A DNA stretch of 64,000 nucleotides from assembly GCF_000321225.1 (NCBI RefSeq), contig NW_004450566.1, positions 1,968,159-2,032,158 on the forward strand. Reading direction: 5' to 3'. The notes beneath the pieces were generated by a model. The model saw only the letters and a list, made by a program, of their open reading frames with translations, ran no database searches and had not been told where the DNA came from. The translations under genes and the position numbers were made by a program. Position 1 is the first letter of the stretch; each line of letters begins with the position of its first letter. This DNA comes from Odobenus rosmarus divergens (lineage: Eukaryota > Chordata > Mammalia > Carnivora > Odobenidae). Below, piece by piece: positions 23,530-36,507 of the stretch.

Positions 23530-24290
23530 TATTTCCTACTCCTTTTATCCTCCCCTTACCCTCCAGAGACTACCATTTTAATGTGTTTAGGCATACAAGT
23601 TTTTTATGTCTTCATTAAATATTTAGTGTTTATGTGTGTAGATGTATCTTAAATTTGCATAAATAAATTTTATCATTTATTTAATTTACTCAGCATCTTG
23701 TCCCTTAGCTTTATTTTTATTTACTTTTTTAAAATTTTCCATAATGTTTTTTAAGGTGTAAAATATGATGATTTTAATATATGCATGTATTTTAAAATGA
23801 TTACCACAACCAAATTAACACACCCATCACCTCACATAGCTATCATTGGTGTATGTGTGTGAGAACACTTAAGATCTACTCTCTTTGCAATTTCCAAGTG
23901 TACAATACAGTATTATTAACTACAGTCACCATACTGTACATTAGATCCTAGAGATTACTCATAACTAAACATTTGTACCTTTGACCAACATCTCCCATTA
24001 CTCCCACTACCATGGCCCTAGCAACTACTATTCTACTCTCTGATTTTATGAGTTTGACTTTTTATATTACATATATAAGTAAAATCATACAGTATTTATC
24101 TTTCTCCATCTGGCTTATTTCATTGAACATAATGTCCTCTAGGTTTATCCATGTTTGCAAAATTACATAATTTCCTTCTTTTTTAAAAAAGTTCTGAATA
24201 CCACATTCTATTATTGTAATACCACTAAATATATATATATACATAGATATATACATATAACTATATATACACACATTTACATCTATTCTA
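23530..24290 (-). mobile_element. L1 (L1M/L1MA type) 3' end, antisense
   Basis: From about 23735 the match is clear: the GATTACCACAACCAAATTAACACACCCATCACCTC region, CATACTGTACATTAGATCC, GGCTTATTTCATTGAACATAATGTCCTCTAGGTTTATCCATGTTTG. 23530-23735 is weaker. Ends in an AT dinucleotide patch at 24228-24290. It lies immediately upstream of the QRSL1 retrocopy and may supply its only nearby upstream sequence. Confidence 0.8.
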
Positions 24291-24689
24291 CCCTCTTACT
24301 GATGTTGCTCCTGCTTATTCTCTTTCTAAATTTCTCCACTTACCAATGCGATTATAAGGTCTCTACATTGCTGCATGTGCATCTTAGATGCTTATCAATC
24401 TTCTCAGAAACAAACGCCTACACTGTGTTTAATTGTACACAATCACACAGACACACATACAAACTGTAAGGAACATTCTTGTTCTTGATCTCTGACGGAC
24501 CTGTCTGCAAATTACTCTGGGATGCACAAAATATTAAAAAAATTCTAAATAAAGAGGAAATTGTTTTTAGAATAGGGACTGTATTTCAGAAAAAGGCACA
24601 CATTTTAGAATAAATGCTTAAAACAATATAAATGATTATTAATCTATTAGTAGCAGTCTGTTAATTGCCTCTGCTTCATATGCGAAAGG
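24291..24689. other. Unassigned DNA
   Basis: Short CA-rich patch near 24440-24465; nothing else. Confidence 0.4.
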
Positions 24690-26365
24690 GAAAATGTACA
24701 ATGATCTCTGTTAGAATCAGAACCCATAAAGAAGAATCCCCAAGTGTCTTTTGCAATAAATACCCAGGAATAAATTTTAAGAAGAAAAATGCAAGACCAA
24801 TATGTGGAAACCTATAAAAATTTATTGAAGAACATAAAAGATAATCAGAATAAATGGAGAGTAATAACATGGTTCTGAATGAGAAGAGTCAGTGTTTTGA
24901 AGACATCAGTTTCCCCCAAATTATTCTATAAATCCACAGAAACAAACACACATATCAACAAATAGTTTGTGGAACTTGGGAAGTTAATTCTAAAGTTCCC
25001 CTTGAAAGAGAAATATCTAATAATAGTCAAGAACTTATCAAAAAAGAAAAGTAATAAAGAATGACTTATGATATGAGAATTCCAATATGACAGCTGTAGT
25101 AATACAAAGCTAGGGTAATCAAAATGACAATACATTTGTGAGGAAATACACAAGTTTTTAATTTAAAATAGAGATTCTAGAAACACACTAATGTATATAT
25201 GGGAATTTAGTATGATATAGATGTAGATGGTATTAAAAATCAATGGGAAAAAAGAAACCTAGAAAAATTTAATCCCACTTAGAAAAAAATTCACAAAATA
25301 TTTAATGTCTCATTTGTGCAAAGATAATTCCAGATAATTTAAAGATATGCATATATATTGAAATACATGAAGTTAAAGATATCTATGTCTCTATATTTAT
25401 CTATCTATATTTAGGAAGTATGAGTTTGCTAGGAGAAACTACAGATTTGTAGCCAGTTATCTTGGGATGGTGAGAGTTTACCTAATAAAAATGAAGAATC
25501 CAGAAACCATAATATAAAGTTAGAAATAGATGCCTATAAAAACATTTAAAATAATTATAAAAACAAAAGATTGCATATGCAGAGGGAAGAGAGATTGAGA
25601 GACAAACAGGGATAAATACTTGTCACAGATAACATAAAGTCTTGGTACCCATCATTAATCCCATAAATCCATCACAGATATAAATCAGTAAGAAAAAAAA
25701 ATCTATAGAAAAAATGGGAAAATATATAAGTAGGCAACCGCTAGAAGAATAATTTTGAAAGTACAAAAAATATGTATGAGTACATGCGTCATCTCAGTAA
25801 TAATAACCAAGTAAATACAAATGTACTTGCTGGCCATCAGATTTGCAAAGAAAACCGTTTAGAATTTGATAATATAGAGAGTTGTTAAGCTGTGGGAAAA
25901 TGAACATATAGATCTGTTTTGGAGTGCTGACTGTCTTTACCAAAATGTATTATGTAATCTCTTCTGGCTGCAGAAATTCCACTGACTTTTAGGAGTTACA
26001 GTCACATGTATGTGAAAAAGTAGAAACAATCTATATTGCCAGAGGTAATACAAAAGTTAAGAAATGTAATTCTGTGGTATGGAGTACTATGAAACTTTTT
26101 TTTCCTTCAGTGAAATAATATTGTGTATGTAGTATTGAATTATCTTTAAGATATTTTGAAAAGTGCCTTAAAGCAAGTCACAGAAATATATGTATAGTAG
26201 GATTCCATTTACATAAAACGGACACAGAATATGCTGTTCTGTATATGCATTTGTGTGTGAATGTGTGTTTCAACATACAGAATCACTTCCAGAAGTAAAT
26301 GTATCTTATTTGATAATGATTATCCAAAGGGAAAGACTGAGATTAAAGTAGTGGGAAGGGTTGTT
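24690..26365 (+). mobile_element. Old L1 ORF2 C-terminal region and 3' UTR, sense
   Basis: Follows old L1 order for about 1.7 kb: GTGGAAACCTATAAAAATTTATTGAAG, AGACATCAGTTTCCCCCAAATT, TTGTGGAACTTGGGAAG, AGCTGTAGTAATACAAAGCTAGGGTAATC, and a late AGTAGGATTCCATTTACATAAA. Many stops and indels; no coding capacity left. Confidence 0.8.
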
Positions 26366-26368
26366 GTA

Positions 26369-26400
26369 TGTGCGTGTGTGTGTGTGTGTGTGTGTGTGCG
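26369..26400. repeat. (GT)n microsatellite
   Basis: About 14 GT units with one GC interruption (TGCGTGTG...). Confidence 0.95.
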
Positions 26401-26552
26401 GTTAGTGGCGCTTGGCGGAGACTTTTACTTTATATTCTGTGTGTCCTTTTGAATTTTTTTCGACTTCAAATATTTATCACATTTAATGCAATTTTTAAGG
26501 GACAATTTAGAAAGTCATAGCTGTTTACCATTGTTGGCATGCAAAGACATCT

Positions 26553-26740
26553 CTTCTTTTTTAAAGAATTTATTCATTTATTTGAGTGAGAGAGGGAGAG
26601 GGCAAGTAAGCATGAGTAGAGGCAGAGGCAGAGAGAGCAGACTCCCTGCTGAGCAGGGAGCCTGGCAAGGGGCTCCATCCCAGGATGCAGGGATCATGAC
26701 CTGAGCCAAATTTAAGCAACTGAACCACCCAGCCACCCCT
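26553..26740 (-). mobile_element. Can-SINE, antisense, older copy
   Basis: AAAGAATTTATTCATTTATTTGAGTGAGAG, purine stretch, ATCATGACCTGAGCC, head CCACCCAGCCACCCC. Direct repeats CAAAGACATCT at 26542-26552 and 26741-26751. Confidence 0.93.
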
Positions 26741-26751
26741 CAAAGACATCT

Positions 26752-27629
26752 TTTAATAGAAGAATAAACAAGGATGTTTTGGACCTTGTGTAAGCAGATA
26801 AAAACACTCTCTGTCTAAAATGCAAAGGTTTATTTTTGAGTTGTCAGGGTCAGATATGAGGTGCAGATCTCAATCTGGCATTTTAGTTATTGGTTTAACC
26901 TGAATGTCCTGACTGTAGGGAAAGAAAAAAAGGTGCCAGGGTTTTTTCTCGGAGTGATGAAGGAAGATCAGTGACACTCCCTCTCCATCTGCATTAGAGC
27001 ACAGAGCCACAGGAAGGACACCACAGGGCAGCCTGGGGTCTGAGAGCTTTAGTGCGCTACAGCAGGAACTCACAGCCATGGCTTCATTGTGTTTGGTCTG
27101 AAAGAGCAGAGAAAATCATCAAATTGCCTGAATAGAGGGAACATTTTTATTGAACCATCTACAGGGCTAAATTAATTGAGAAATGGAACATGATAGTTCA
27201 ATAGGTGAGATTATCAAAAGAAAACTGCCCCCCTAGGGCAGAAGCCCCAGATGGGTGCCTGAGGGTTTCTGAGAATAGTGATTGCTGCATGATAAAATAT
27301 AATTGCCCCCTATTGTTACATTGCCCTTTAATGAATTCCATCCTGCACCTAAATATGACAAATAGGAAGGGATGGTGTGCAAAAGGATTGATAGTTACAT
27401 CTGATGTTAAACCAGATGAGGCTACAGAACTTTGAAGAGAAGCTGTCCTTTGTCTTGGAAAATCTAAGAATCCTTTCTTGATCACTTCTGTGGGATTTTT
27501 GATTAACATAGAACTTGAAGAATGTATTTTATTTCAATTGACCCAAATAAATGAATAATCTCAGAAAAACAATGAGCCAAAAGCTATTTTTTTGAGGAAA
27601 ACATACAATGTTAAATAGAAGGAGTTTGG
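26752..27629. other. Unique, somewhat GC-richer DNA; no gene proven
   Basis: No repeat recognised. On the minus strand a 69-codon ATG frame (27079-26870) starts in a good context (GCCATGG), and another of 103 codons spans 27509-27198. Neither resembles a family I know. Could be a conserved noncoding element or an unannotated exon. Confidence 0.4.
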
Positions 27630-27730
27630 CAATTTATTCATTCCTATATTAATTGACCAAAAATTTGAGTGCTTACTAAAGGGCCAGACAATATGATAGA
27701 AGCTGTCATTTAAGAGAATCACAGTTTTTA
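27630..27730 (-). mobile_element. L2 terminus fragment, antisense
   Basis: TTCATTCCTATATTAATTGACC ... TTTGAGTGCTTACTAAAGGGCCAGAC resembles the inverted L2 3' terminus. Confidence 0.45.
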
Positions 27731-27814
27731 TTTGGTGCACAAAATTCTTATTTTTTAATATTTAAACAGCTTAACTCTCTAATCAGCTAGCATGCTTCCA
27801 TTTGGAAGGAATTG

Positions 27815-27956
27815 GAAGCTGAGTTCAAACTGGCTTAACCAACAATGGTATTTATTGGTTCATACATATGGAAGTCCAGACATAAGGCAAACTTCAGGGT
27901 TGATGTAATCTAATGTTTCCAGTGCTATTTCTTTGTGATTCTCTAGATTAACACTA
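27815..27956. repeat. Ancient interspersed repeat, family uncertain
   Basis: AACTGGCTTAACCAACAATGGTATTTATTGGTTCATA ... GAAGTCCAGACATAAGGCAAACTTCAGGG has the form of a repeated element I have seen in mammals but cannot name. Confidence 0.4.
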
Positions 27957-28140
27957 CCCAATGGAACTTTCTGCAATAACAGAAATGCACAATCCAATCA
28001 TTGCCACTAGCCACATGTGACTATTGAGCAGTTAAGAACTGCCACTGTCATTTAGGAAATGAATTTTTAAGTGTATTTAATTTTTAGTAATTTAAATAAC
28101 CAGTAAAGCTAGTAGCCATCATATTGGAAAATGCAACTCA
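27957..28140. mobile_element. hAT-Charlie type MITE (MER58/MER102-like)
   Basis: CCAATGGAACTTTCTGCAATAACAGAAATG, CCACTAGCCACATGTGACTATTGAGCA, ATGAATTTTTAAGTGTATTTAATTTTTAGTAATTT and a complementary end AGCTAGTAGCCATCATATTGG. Nonautonomous DNA transposon; the exact family is unsure. Confidence 0.65.
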
Positions 28141-28929
28141 ATACTCTGCCCTCTTGAACACTATGTGACAACATCATCCACAGCTTTTTAATATATCAGT
28201 TGCAACTAATTACACATGAAATCATTCAGATCAAAGCAAGGAACAGTTATGAGAGTTTCACCCAGAAGAGCAAATATCTTCTTTTCACAATACGTTGACT
28301 AAAATTAGATCACAAGCCCATTCCTGAACTGATCACTGGAAGAAAGATGATATAATCATTAGTCTTCCTGAGTTTATTCCTGTTACAGGAATAGGGTTGG
28401 CTTCCTCTGGGGTCCATAGGCTTGGGTGGGGTGGGGGGATGGATGACACCTCAAGAATATCGGTATTTGCATAGTGGGAGGAAAAATAAATTGGTTGCTG
28501 GGAGGACAGCTAACTACCCTTTTCACTTTTTAAACAGCAGTTTGAACCAACTAGTCAAAATGAGATGATAAGTGTCTATGTTCTAGTTTCTGTTGCTGGA
28601 TCATCCCTAACCTTGTCATTCTACCATTAGCCAAAAGTTGCTAGGGAAAAATTGTCCTTTAAAATTTTTTACCCCCATACTTGATTGGTTGCTATTAGTG
28701 ACCATAGTTGCCCCTCTTCTAATATTTCTATGGTCCAATTTCTTGTCCTAGTAGTCAAAAGAAAGTATCTGGGACTGAATTCACAAAAATCACTGAACTC
28801 TCATCACAGCATCATAAAGCTCCTGCTGTCTGTTTTGGTGCAGTTATACTTAGCTTCTTGTACTTGTTCACCATGTTCTCTATCAGCTCAAATGTTTCAG
28901 AATCATGAGAATTCTCTCTGCATGCAACT
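28141..28929. other. Unassigned DNA, possibly more decayed repeats
   Basis: Contains a G-rich patch (28424-28440). An 86-codon frame at 28685-28945 overlaps L2-like sequence and is not credible as a gene. Confidence 0.4.
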
Positions 28930-29265
28930 CCTTGCCCCCCTCTAGGTCTCCACTAGACATCTCTCTTCTTCCAAGAAGTCTCCTTTGATCCATCCATGTC
29001 TGGGTTAGGTACTCTGTTTTGTGCTTTGATAACATTCTATGCTTCTCAAATCTTAGTCATTTTCATACTCTATTGTTTTCTCTATTTACTTGTCTTTATC
29101 TTTGGTTGTACTGAAAGGTCTACCAGGTCAGAGAATTTGTCTTGTTCACTTGAATATCCTTAATGTCTATCCACAATATCACAGGCATGTAGCAGGCAAT
29201 CAACAACTATTTTGAATTAACAGATGATACATGCTGAAGAAATGAGTTGGTTAATAAATGAACAG
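28930..29265 (+). mobile_element. L2 LINE 3' end, sense
   Basis: CCAAGAAGTCTCCTTTGATCCATCC, GTCTACCAGGTCAGAGAATTTGTCTTGTTCAC and AGGCATGTAGCAGGCAATCAACAACTATTTTGAATTAA are the ordered L2 3' boxes. Confidence 0.75.
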
Positions 29266-30494
29266 GTACCTATCATACTACATTACATAACACATATCTT
29301 TTTAATCCTAAATTTTTTTGTATGCATGCATATACTCATATAGAAAGCTTCAACTACCTATACTTTAATAGTTAACATATTCTAAAAATATATTTTTTTT
29401 CCAAATTAAAGATACCTTGCTAGCTTAGTTCCTAGTTTTTGGTTTACCAACATTGACAGACTCTCTTGGTTTAAAAGTTTTATGGGACCTTGATTGATAT
29501 TTTGGAAATGTGAAGAATTTCATTTTCAGCATCCGTATGCAGCACAGTAAAAGTATTTCTTTTCAGAGAGCTTATCTCATGCAGTAGGCTGGAACTCATT
29601 TGAGAAGTAGTCGAATCACTGAAGCAGACCTTGATTGATCAGATATAAAATTTCTACAGTAACTCTTACTCTTTTTTTTTAATTCAGTGTAAGCATGCTT
29701 TTCATCATGGTTTGCTTTATACTGACTACAAAAACCCAATCCTCAGTCTCTCTCTCTCTGTACATCATTAATTAAAAGCTTTAAGGAGTTAAGACATAAT
29801 ACAGCAAAATAAGCTATGCCTTATTGTTACTTATCATGCAGATCTGATGGGATATATGCAGTCCAGTATTACCAGCAGAAGAAAATTACTACTCTTAAAC
29901 CGCTTCCTTTTTGAGAGAAAAATTAATTTCTTAAATGCAGAAGTAAGAAAGAAGAGGTATTCTCCAACTTCTTATGCATATACTGGTATCGTAAAGACTA
30001 TTTTAGTCCCATAGAAACAATGTTGGAGGCACATTGAGAACAATAGCTGAGTATCTAGAAGCTTTACCAGGAAGGCTTATATTTGGCTATAGCGTTCAGA
30101 TAAGGTGCTGATATAACAAATTTAATCTTCACCCCCACCCCCACCCCTTGCCCCATGGAAGCCCATAGAGGAGCTACACTACAAATCTGTAGAGATCTAT
30201 TCCTGATTTATGGGGATACACACACATGTCCTGATGCTTAATAAGCATGTAAAAACACTGAGAAAAATGTTTCCTTATTTTGCCAATATTTAAAAACCAG
30301 CTACAAATTCAGCTTCAGAGATGTAATGATTAAAATAGAGATTATTGGGAACAATAAAAAAGGTACTTTATAGAAAGGTACCAACATTGGTTTGAATAAC
30401 TTTGTATAGGGTAGCTTCATCTTTAATAACAGAAAGGGGAACACAGAAAAATGTAGTCATCCCTTGCAAAATCCAGTGCTTCCTTATTTATAGA
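29266..30494. other. Unassigned DNA
   Basis: A (CCCCCA)n patch at 30130-30150 and a TC patch at 29746-29760; nothing coding. Confidence 0.4.
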
Positions 30495-32060
30495 AGCACT
30501 CTTTTATTTATTCATTCAACAAATATTTATTACCCAACTATAATGTTCCAGAGATGGCATGATCTCTGTCCACAAGCAGGTCATGGTCTGGTAGAAGGGA
30601 CAGCCATTGATAAATATTCATTATATAATGTAAGCTGTATGATTTGATAAAAGTGTGTACCAAGCTCACACATCAGGAATTAATTATAATGACTAACCTT
30701 ACCTTTCAAGCTGGGTAAGAAAGGGCATTTTTGCATAGGACTTGAGAGTTGTATGAGTTTGTTAGGGGTAGGTGAAAGAAAGAAGTTTTTTTTTAAGAAT
30801 TTATTTGTTCATTTGACACAGAGAGAGAGAGAGCACAAACGGGGCGCGGCAGGCAGAGGGAGAGGGAGAAGCAGGCTCCCCGCTGAGCAGGGAGCCCAAT
30901 GCCAGCTCGATCCCAAGACCCTGGGATCATGACCTGAGCCGAAGGCAGGTGCTTAACCGACTGAGCCACCCAGGCCTCCCAGGAAAGAAGATTCTTAAGG
31001 AAGGAGATTTGTAAGAGCATGAGGGCACACGTGGCATGGTATATTTAGGAAATAAGGAAGATCTCAGCAGACAGAAAAAGAGGTACTTGAAGAAAATTGC
31101 CAGAGGATGCCTCTAAAAAGATGTTTGGGACCAGAATGTGAAGAACTTCATATAATCTATGGACCGTGAGCATATTCTATAGATAATAAGATCTTAATGT
31201 AGCATATTACACAATAGGTACACATTTTAAAAGATTTTTTTTTCTGACAAAAAGGAAAAGAAAGAAATGAAGCAGGAAGAGATTAGGAACAACAACAAAA
31301 AAAGATGGGCAATAAAGAAGTTACTTTGATTCCATAATGGGAAGTGATGAGCATTGGGAGGAAAGTATGCCAGAAGGAATTAGGCAGGGGATAAGACCCA
31401 GAAGTCTGGGGGGAGGTAAACAGTTATTGCTGATCGTACAGGGGTAGAAGTCATTTGAAAGAAGTCAGGGATGTTTAAGGCAACTAGTTGAGTGGTAAGA
31501 TTTTAGGCTAGATAGGAAATACAGAAAAAAAAGTATAGTTAAAGAAACAGGGAGTTTAATTTTAGACCTTCTGTGTCTGCTGTATCTGTGGGACTTTTAG
31601 ATGGAGTTGCTTGCTCAGTAGGCTGAAGAAAATATTGGTCTGGAGCTCAGGAAGAAGGCAAGAGCCAGATATATAGAAACTGGAGTGATAACTATAAAGA
31701 TGAGGGTTGATTCTCTGACAGTGGGTGAGATTTTCTAGAAAGTGTAAAATGAAAAGGAAATACTTAGAGTGCAAACACACTTAGGGAGTTTAGCCAACTA
31801 ACAAAGCAATTAAATAATAAACAGAGTGGCTGCAGAGTCCCTGAGAGGACAGTTGGAATGAGTTTGTTTGTTTTCAAAGTGAGTGGAGAGAAGTCTGCAG
31901 GGCCAGATGTTACCAAGAAAATAAGTGTGATTAAATAGGGGGGAAAAAAGCCAAAATGCCAGACATAAGAGAAGCCCCTGGGGACTTTAGAGATACTTTT
32001 ACTTTTAAGGTGGTGAAGCCAGAAGGTTGACAGTACAGGTCCAGGGAGGGGACAAGGATG
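30495..32060 (-). mobile_element. L2 LINE, antisense, split by a SINE
   Basis: Starts with the inverted terminus TTATTTATTCATTCAACAAATATTTATT. Later boxes include TTTTAGATGGAGTTGCTTGCTCAGTAGGC and GGTCTGGAGCTCAGGAAGAAGGCAAGAGCCAGATATATA. Interrupted by the SINE at 30786-30981. Minus-strand frames of 72-103 codons here are chance. Confidence 0.7.
30786..30981 (-). mobile_element. Can-SINE, antisense
   Basis: T run, AAGAATTTATTTGTTCATTTGACACAGAGAG, GAAGCAGGCTCCCCGCTGAGC, head GCCACCCAGGCCTCCC. Short direct repeats GAAAGAAG (30778-30785 and 30983-30990). Confidence 0.93.
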
Positions 32061-33499
32061 GGTGAGAATAGTCACAGAAACTCTCTCAATATCATTGTGA
32101 GTATACCTATAATAAATACTGAAATGCTAAACTTGAGCCCCAATATCATTTTCAGCATTGTCACATGTTTATAATTTCACGAGTTTTGTTAGCCTCTCTT
32201 ACATATCCTTTATCTGATCATTGGAAATAAAAAAATCAAATGGATAAATACCTGCAAGTAAGGTGGTATTTAATGTTTTAGCATTATGCTCTCTTGAATG
32301 TGCACTGTCTGTGCCAACATTTAATTATGTATTTGAGACAGTGGTATGGGGAAGTAAGCAATCAACAATACTTCTCCATGATCATTAGTGTCACTGTCAC
32401 AGACATAACATGAAATAAATGGGATATAGTTTTATTCTGAAGAGACCTCATATTGCCTTTCCTTTTCTTCCACTAGCTGGCTACATCATTTAATTACTGA
32501 GGATACAAGAAAAATAATGTCAATGAGCTATGCCATAATTGCCTCCCAACTCCTTTGAGAATCCATTATGTTTTTCCCTGAAATTAAAATTGATACTGTA
32601 ATACGAGGGAGATGGCTTATCTAGAAGATCAAAGCCTCATGGTGTGTCTTTCTATTCTGGGTACATTCATCACCTTTAAAATAAAGTATTTTTTTTCTAC
32701 TTGAACTTGTTACTTACATCTTTTAAGTTTTCTGAGTCTGAATTGGACTTGAGTTCTAAAAGCTTATGCTACCTGTGAGTTTAGGAGCGTAGACAGCTGG
32801 CCACACTGAAGATATTGGCCTGGTTTAGCCTCTGTCTTCAGTTTCCAGTGTGAGTCAATGTGAGCCTAACGCATGGAGAAATCTTAAGCCTAGTCAAGGC
32901 AAGATGTTTTTAGCATACCTTACACTAGCAGTTACAATTATCGTTCTGAGAGGTGCAGTAGATGTAATCCTATCATCTGACACAAACTTCCAGGAATGAA
33001 TTCACTTTTACTTCCTGTTATTTCTGAAGCTGCATACTTTAAGTGGTATCTGCAACGTTATATTTTAACTAGTAAGTAGGGACCAAAGTAAAGAATAAAT
33101 TTGCTGCCTGTTAATCTGGGATAATGCCCATCATAATTCACTGAACTTTTATTCATCCTCCTCAAGTAGCTCAGTCCCAAGGACAAGCCTGTTGGTAGCA
33201 TTGCTTTTGCAAAAAACTAGATCTTTGGTCTCGTGCTCTAATCTAAGCCATACACACTCTAATACCTTCAGTCTCCAAAATATTGCTGTTTTCACTGAAC
33301 AGTAAAGTTTGAAAAGATGCTTAGTCTTTTTTGGTTTAAATTTTTTATTTGACATAGAAATTTATGATAAATGGGATCCCACATATTTTATTACATCACA
33401 TAAGCCTAATGCACCAATCTGATGCAAAAAAAATGCTTTAGATTCATGCAAATGTATTTTTATACCTGCCTGACTGAGCTGTTAGGTATAGTAACTGTG
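32061..33499. other. Unassigned DNA
   Basis: No gene or repeat recognised in 1.4 kb. Confidence 0.4.
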
Positions 33500-34038
33500 G
33501 TACACAGCTTCTCACATAGCTCCCAGTGATCTCCTCCTCCTATTATTCATGCCCTTGTGTAATCTCCTTCCCTCGCATATGGGCTGGAACTAGTGATTCT
33601 CTTCTAATGAACAGAAGAATATGGCAAATGTGATGGGTATCACTTCTATTATTAGGTTATAAAATACCATGACCTCTATTTTCTTAGCAGGCTCTCTCTT
33701 CCTGTCTTTGATGGAAAAGATGCTATATTGGAGGGGTCCATGTGGCAAGGAACTGAAGGTGTCCACTAGCCAATAGCCAATAAGGAACCGAGGTTTGCCT
33801 TCAACTAGGCACGAGGAACCAATTAACAATCTCATGAGTAAGGTTGGAAATCGTTTCTTCCTTGGTGGAGCCTTTAGATGAGACCCCAGGTCTTGACTAT
33901 CGCCTTTTAAAAGCCTGTGAAGCATGAAGCCTAGTTAAGCTTTCCCCAATTGCTGGCTCACAGAAACTGAGATAATGAATGTGGGGAAAGTGGCTAAATT
34001 TGGGGATAATATGTCAAGCAGCAATAGATAACTAACAA
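33500..34038 (+). mobile_element. MaLR-type LTR, near full length, solo
   Basis: GTGTAATCTCCTTCCCTCGCATATGGGCTGGAACTAGTGA, CAGAAGAATATGGCAAATGTGATGGG, ATTAGGTTATAAAATACCATGACC (TATA-like region), GGTCCATGTGGCAAGGAACTGA, TTTAGATGAGACCCCAGG, CACAGAAACTGAGATAATGAATG and AGCAGCAATAGATAACTAAC. These are the ordered landmarks of a mammalian MLT1-like LTR. No gag or pol lies beside it, so it is a solo LTR. The 111-codon minus frame inside it is chance. Confidence 0.8.
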
Positions 34039-35154
34039 ATCAATGTTCATCCAGATGGCAATTACGCAGGAATATCTAAATATGTAATAAAAAACACATA
34101 AGCAAAAAAAAATTAAGAAAGTAATTTATTCTTTAATAATAATCTCAGGTCCTCTTTCAGTTCTTATTTCCTTTTACTTCAGACAGTTTACACATATCCA
34201 GACTTTCAGATTTCCCAACAAACAACACATACAAATTAAAAAAAAAAAACCTTAAAAAAATGAAACTTGAAAATGCAGCCAAATCATTAGCAGTTAGATG
34301 TGACTCTTAGAAATCCAATAGGAAAGAAGGAAAAGAAAAGATTTCGAGGCTAAATTTTAATGTAGATGATTTCATGTATGAGAAAACAAAGTTTAAAATT
34401 CTGTGAGAGAATTTATATATTGAACACATTAAAATAGTTAAGATCTTCACTATAATCTTGTCTAATTAATTGGAGTTTAAAATATAATTTAAAATAAATA
34501 CAATATAATATATTTTTAAATAGTTTTTAAGTTAAATAAACTTTGGAAAGATTAATAACAAAAGTATTTACAACAGCATTGAAACTGTTTACTTGGAACA
34601 TTTGCTTTATATAGCAATTCATTCCTGAATGAAACTAGATAAATGGAGTGTTGGTACATTTTAAAAGAATTCTGTTTTGGAATAAGTCATTATGTCCATC
34701 TCATGCTTGCAAGAAAATTTAAACCATCCTGGAAAAAGGAGAAGATGACCTGTATGTAAAGACCTCCAAAGAAGAGATTATAGTTTCATTGACTACACAT
34801 TCCATGCCTTAATAAACATCACTGTCAGAAAGTTCTCATATCTAACATAAATCTCTTTAGTTTCACTTCAAGCCTAATTGCTGTATTTTGTGTTAAACAG
34901 ATGGAAGACAGTTGGTTGCTAAGTTCTGAAGCTCCTTTAAGAGACTTGAAAACAAGTTTCCATGTGCTAGAATCCTTCATATTATTGATTCACAGCTCAG
35001 GGTTTTTAAATATTGGCTATGCCACTGCTCACCCTTATCCCAACCCCACTCCAGAGTTGGTCTTTAATTGACCATTTAAGTACAGAGTGTTGAAAGGTAG
35101 AAGTCTTCATATTTAAGAGTCAAGATAAACAGCTGTTTCTATAACTTCCACTCA
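34039..35154. other. Unassigned AT-rich DNA
   Basis: A11 run near 34239; nothing else. Confidence 0.4.
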
Positions 35155-35268
35155 TGGGCTCCTTGCTCAGCAGGGAGTCTGCTTCTCCCTCTCCCTCTGC
35201 CTCTCCCCCTGCCTGTTCTGTGTCTCTCTCGCAAATGAATAAATAAAATCTTTAAAAAAAATTAAAAA
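35155..35268 (+). mobile_element. Can-SINE, 5'-truncated
   Basis: Begins inside the body (GGGCTCCTTGCTCAGCAGGG) and keeps the TC-rich part and the AATAAATAAAATCTTT tail. The tRNA-like head is missing. Confidence 0.9.
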
Positions 35269-36059
35269 AAATTTTTTTCTTTCATTATTTTCAGAACTTG
35301 GTATATAAAAGTGCTAAAAATGGTGCTTTTGATTTTCAAATACCAAATATTGTATTGAATGGCCTTTCAAACTATCTATCTACCTTTGATTTTTGTGACC
35401 ACCAGGGTGACAACTTCTGTTTCCTTCAGTTCATAATACTGTACAAAAGTTTGAAATTTTTTCTATGAAGTGTGATATCAAAAGTTAGATATAATACTTC
35501 AAACACTGAAGTAGTAGAGTTCAAGGGTATGTTCAATTTAATTAGTATAACAGTGTATTCATGACAGCAACCAATCACCAAATTTCAGTGTCCAGAGATT
35601 TTACTGGAACTTCATTATGTAGGCCTGATTGATTCATCAATTGTCATGTGGTTAATCTCCAAGTCGATTGATCCCAGGTGACCCAAAGCCACCACTCTAA
35701 ATCATACTGTTGGCCTTTCTGCCATGGACACCTCCAAGCTGAGACCACTGAGGGTGGTCAGCCCCAACTTAAGTAAAAACATTCCTATCAGGTCTGACAT
35801 ACATTACCTGTTAGAACCAAGAGCAAAGGCAAGACCTGTCTTTGGGCAAGGCAAATTATTTACTACACACTGATAGTCTTTGCCTTTATGAGGGATGGTG
35901 GACCATTAACATTTATGTAATTATCAATATGGTTGAATTTAACTCCATCATTTTGTTATTTGCTTTCCATTTGTCCTGTCTGACCCCTATTTCTTTTTTT
36001 CATGACTTCTTTTGTATTAACCGAGTATTTAATTGTAAGATTCCATTATATCTCCACCC
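35269..36059. other. Mixed DNA with a probable ancient repeat at about 35535-35850
   Basis: GAGATTTTACTGGAACTTCATTATGTAGGCCTGATTGATTCATCAATTG and the following CATGTGGTTAATCTCCAAG resemble an old LTR-like mammalian repeat that I cannot name. The rest is unassigned. Confidence 0.4.
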
Positions 36060-36507
36060 TTAGCTTATTAGCTACATTTCTTTGTTTTTATTCTCAATGG
36101 TTGTTTTAGAGTTTATGATGTACTTATTTAATAATCACAGGCTAACTTCAAATATTAAACCTTGGTATGCTATAAAAACTTCACATTAATATACAAACAT
36201 TTTAGTCTTGGTCTTTACCAAGTTTCATATATTTAACACCTAAATATGATAGATAACTTTAGATACATTTTTATTATTTTAGCTCCAGACAATTAATTTT
36301 AAAGGTATTACACAATGAAAAAAAATTAAATTTACTCATTGCTTATAATTTCTGGTGATATTTAATCTTTTTTATAGTTTCAAATTTCTATTAGGTATCA
36401 TTTCAGAAGTTCTTCTGAGAACTTTCTTTAACTTTTCTTGCAGTGCAGGATTCCTGATTATAAATTTGTACAAGTTTTGCTTAAATGGATAAAAACTATT
36501 TTTTCTT

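Noticed and set aside
24228..24290. AT/TATA-rich tract considered as a promoter
   Set aside because: It is the degenerate AT repeat at the edge of an inverted L1, with no transcript start or coding sequence tied to it.
31764..32075. 103-codon minus-strand frame
   Set aside because: Overlaps the antisense L2 copy; chance frame.
33590..33925. 111-codon minus-strand frame
   Set aside because: Falls inside the MaLR-type LTR and has no protein family character.
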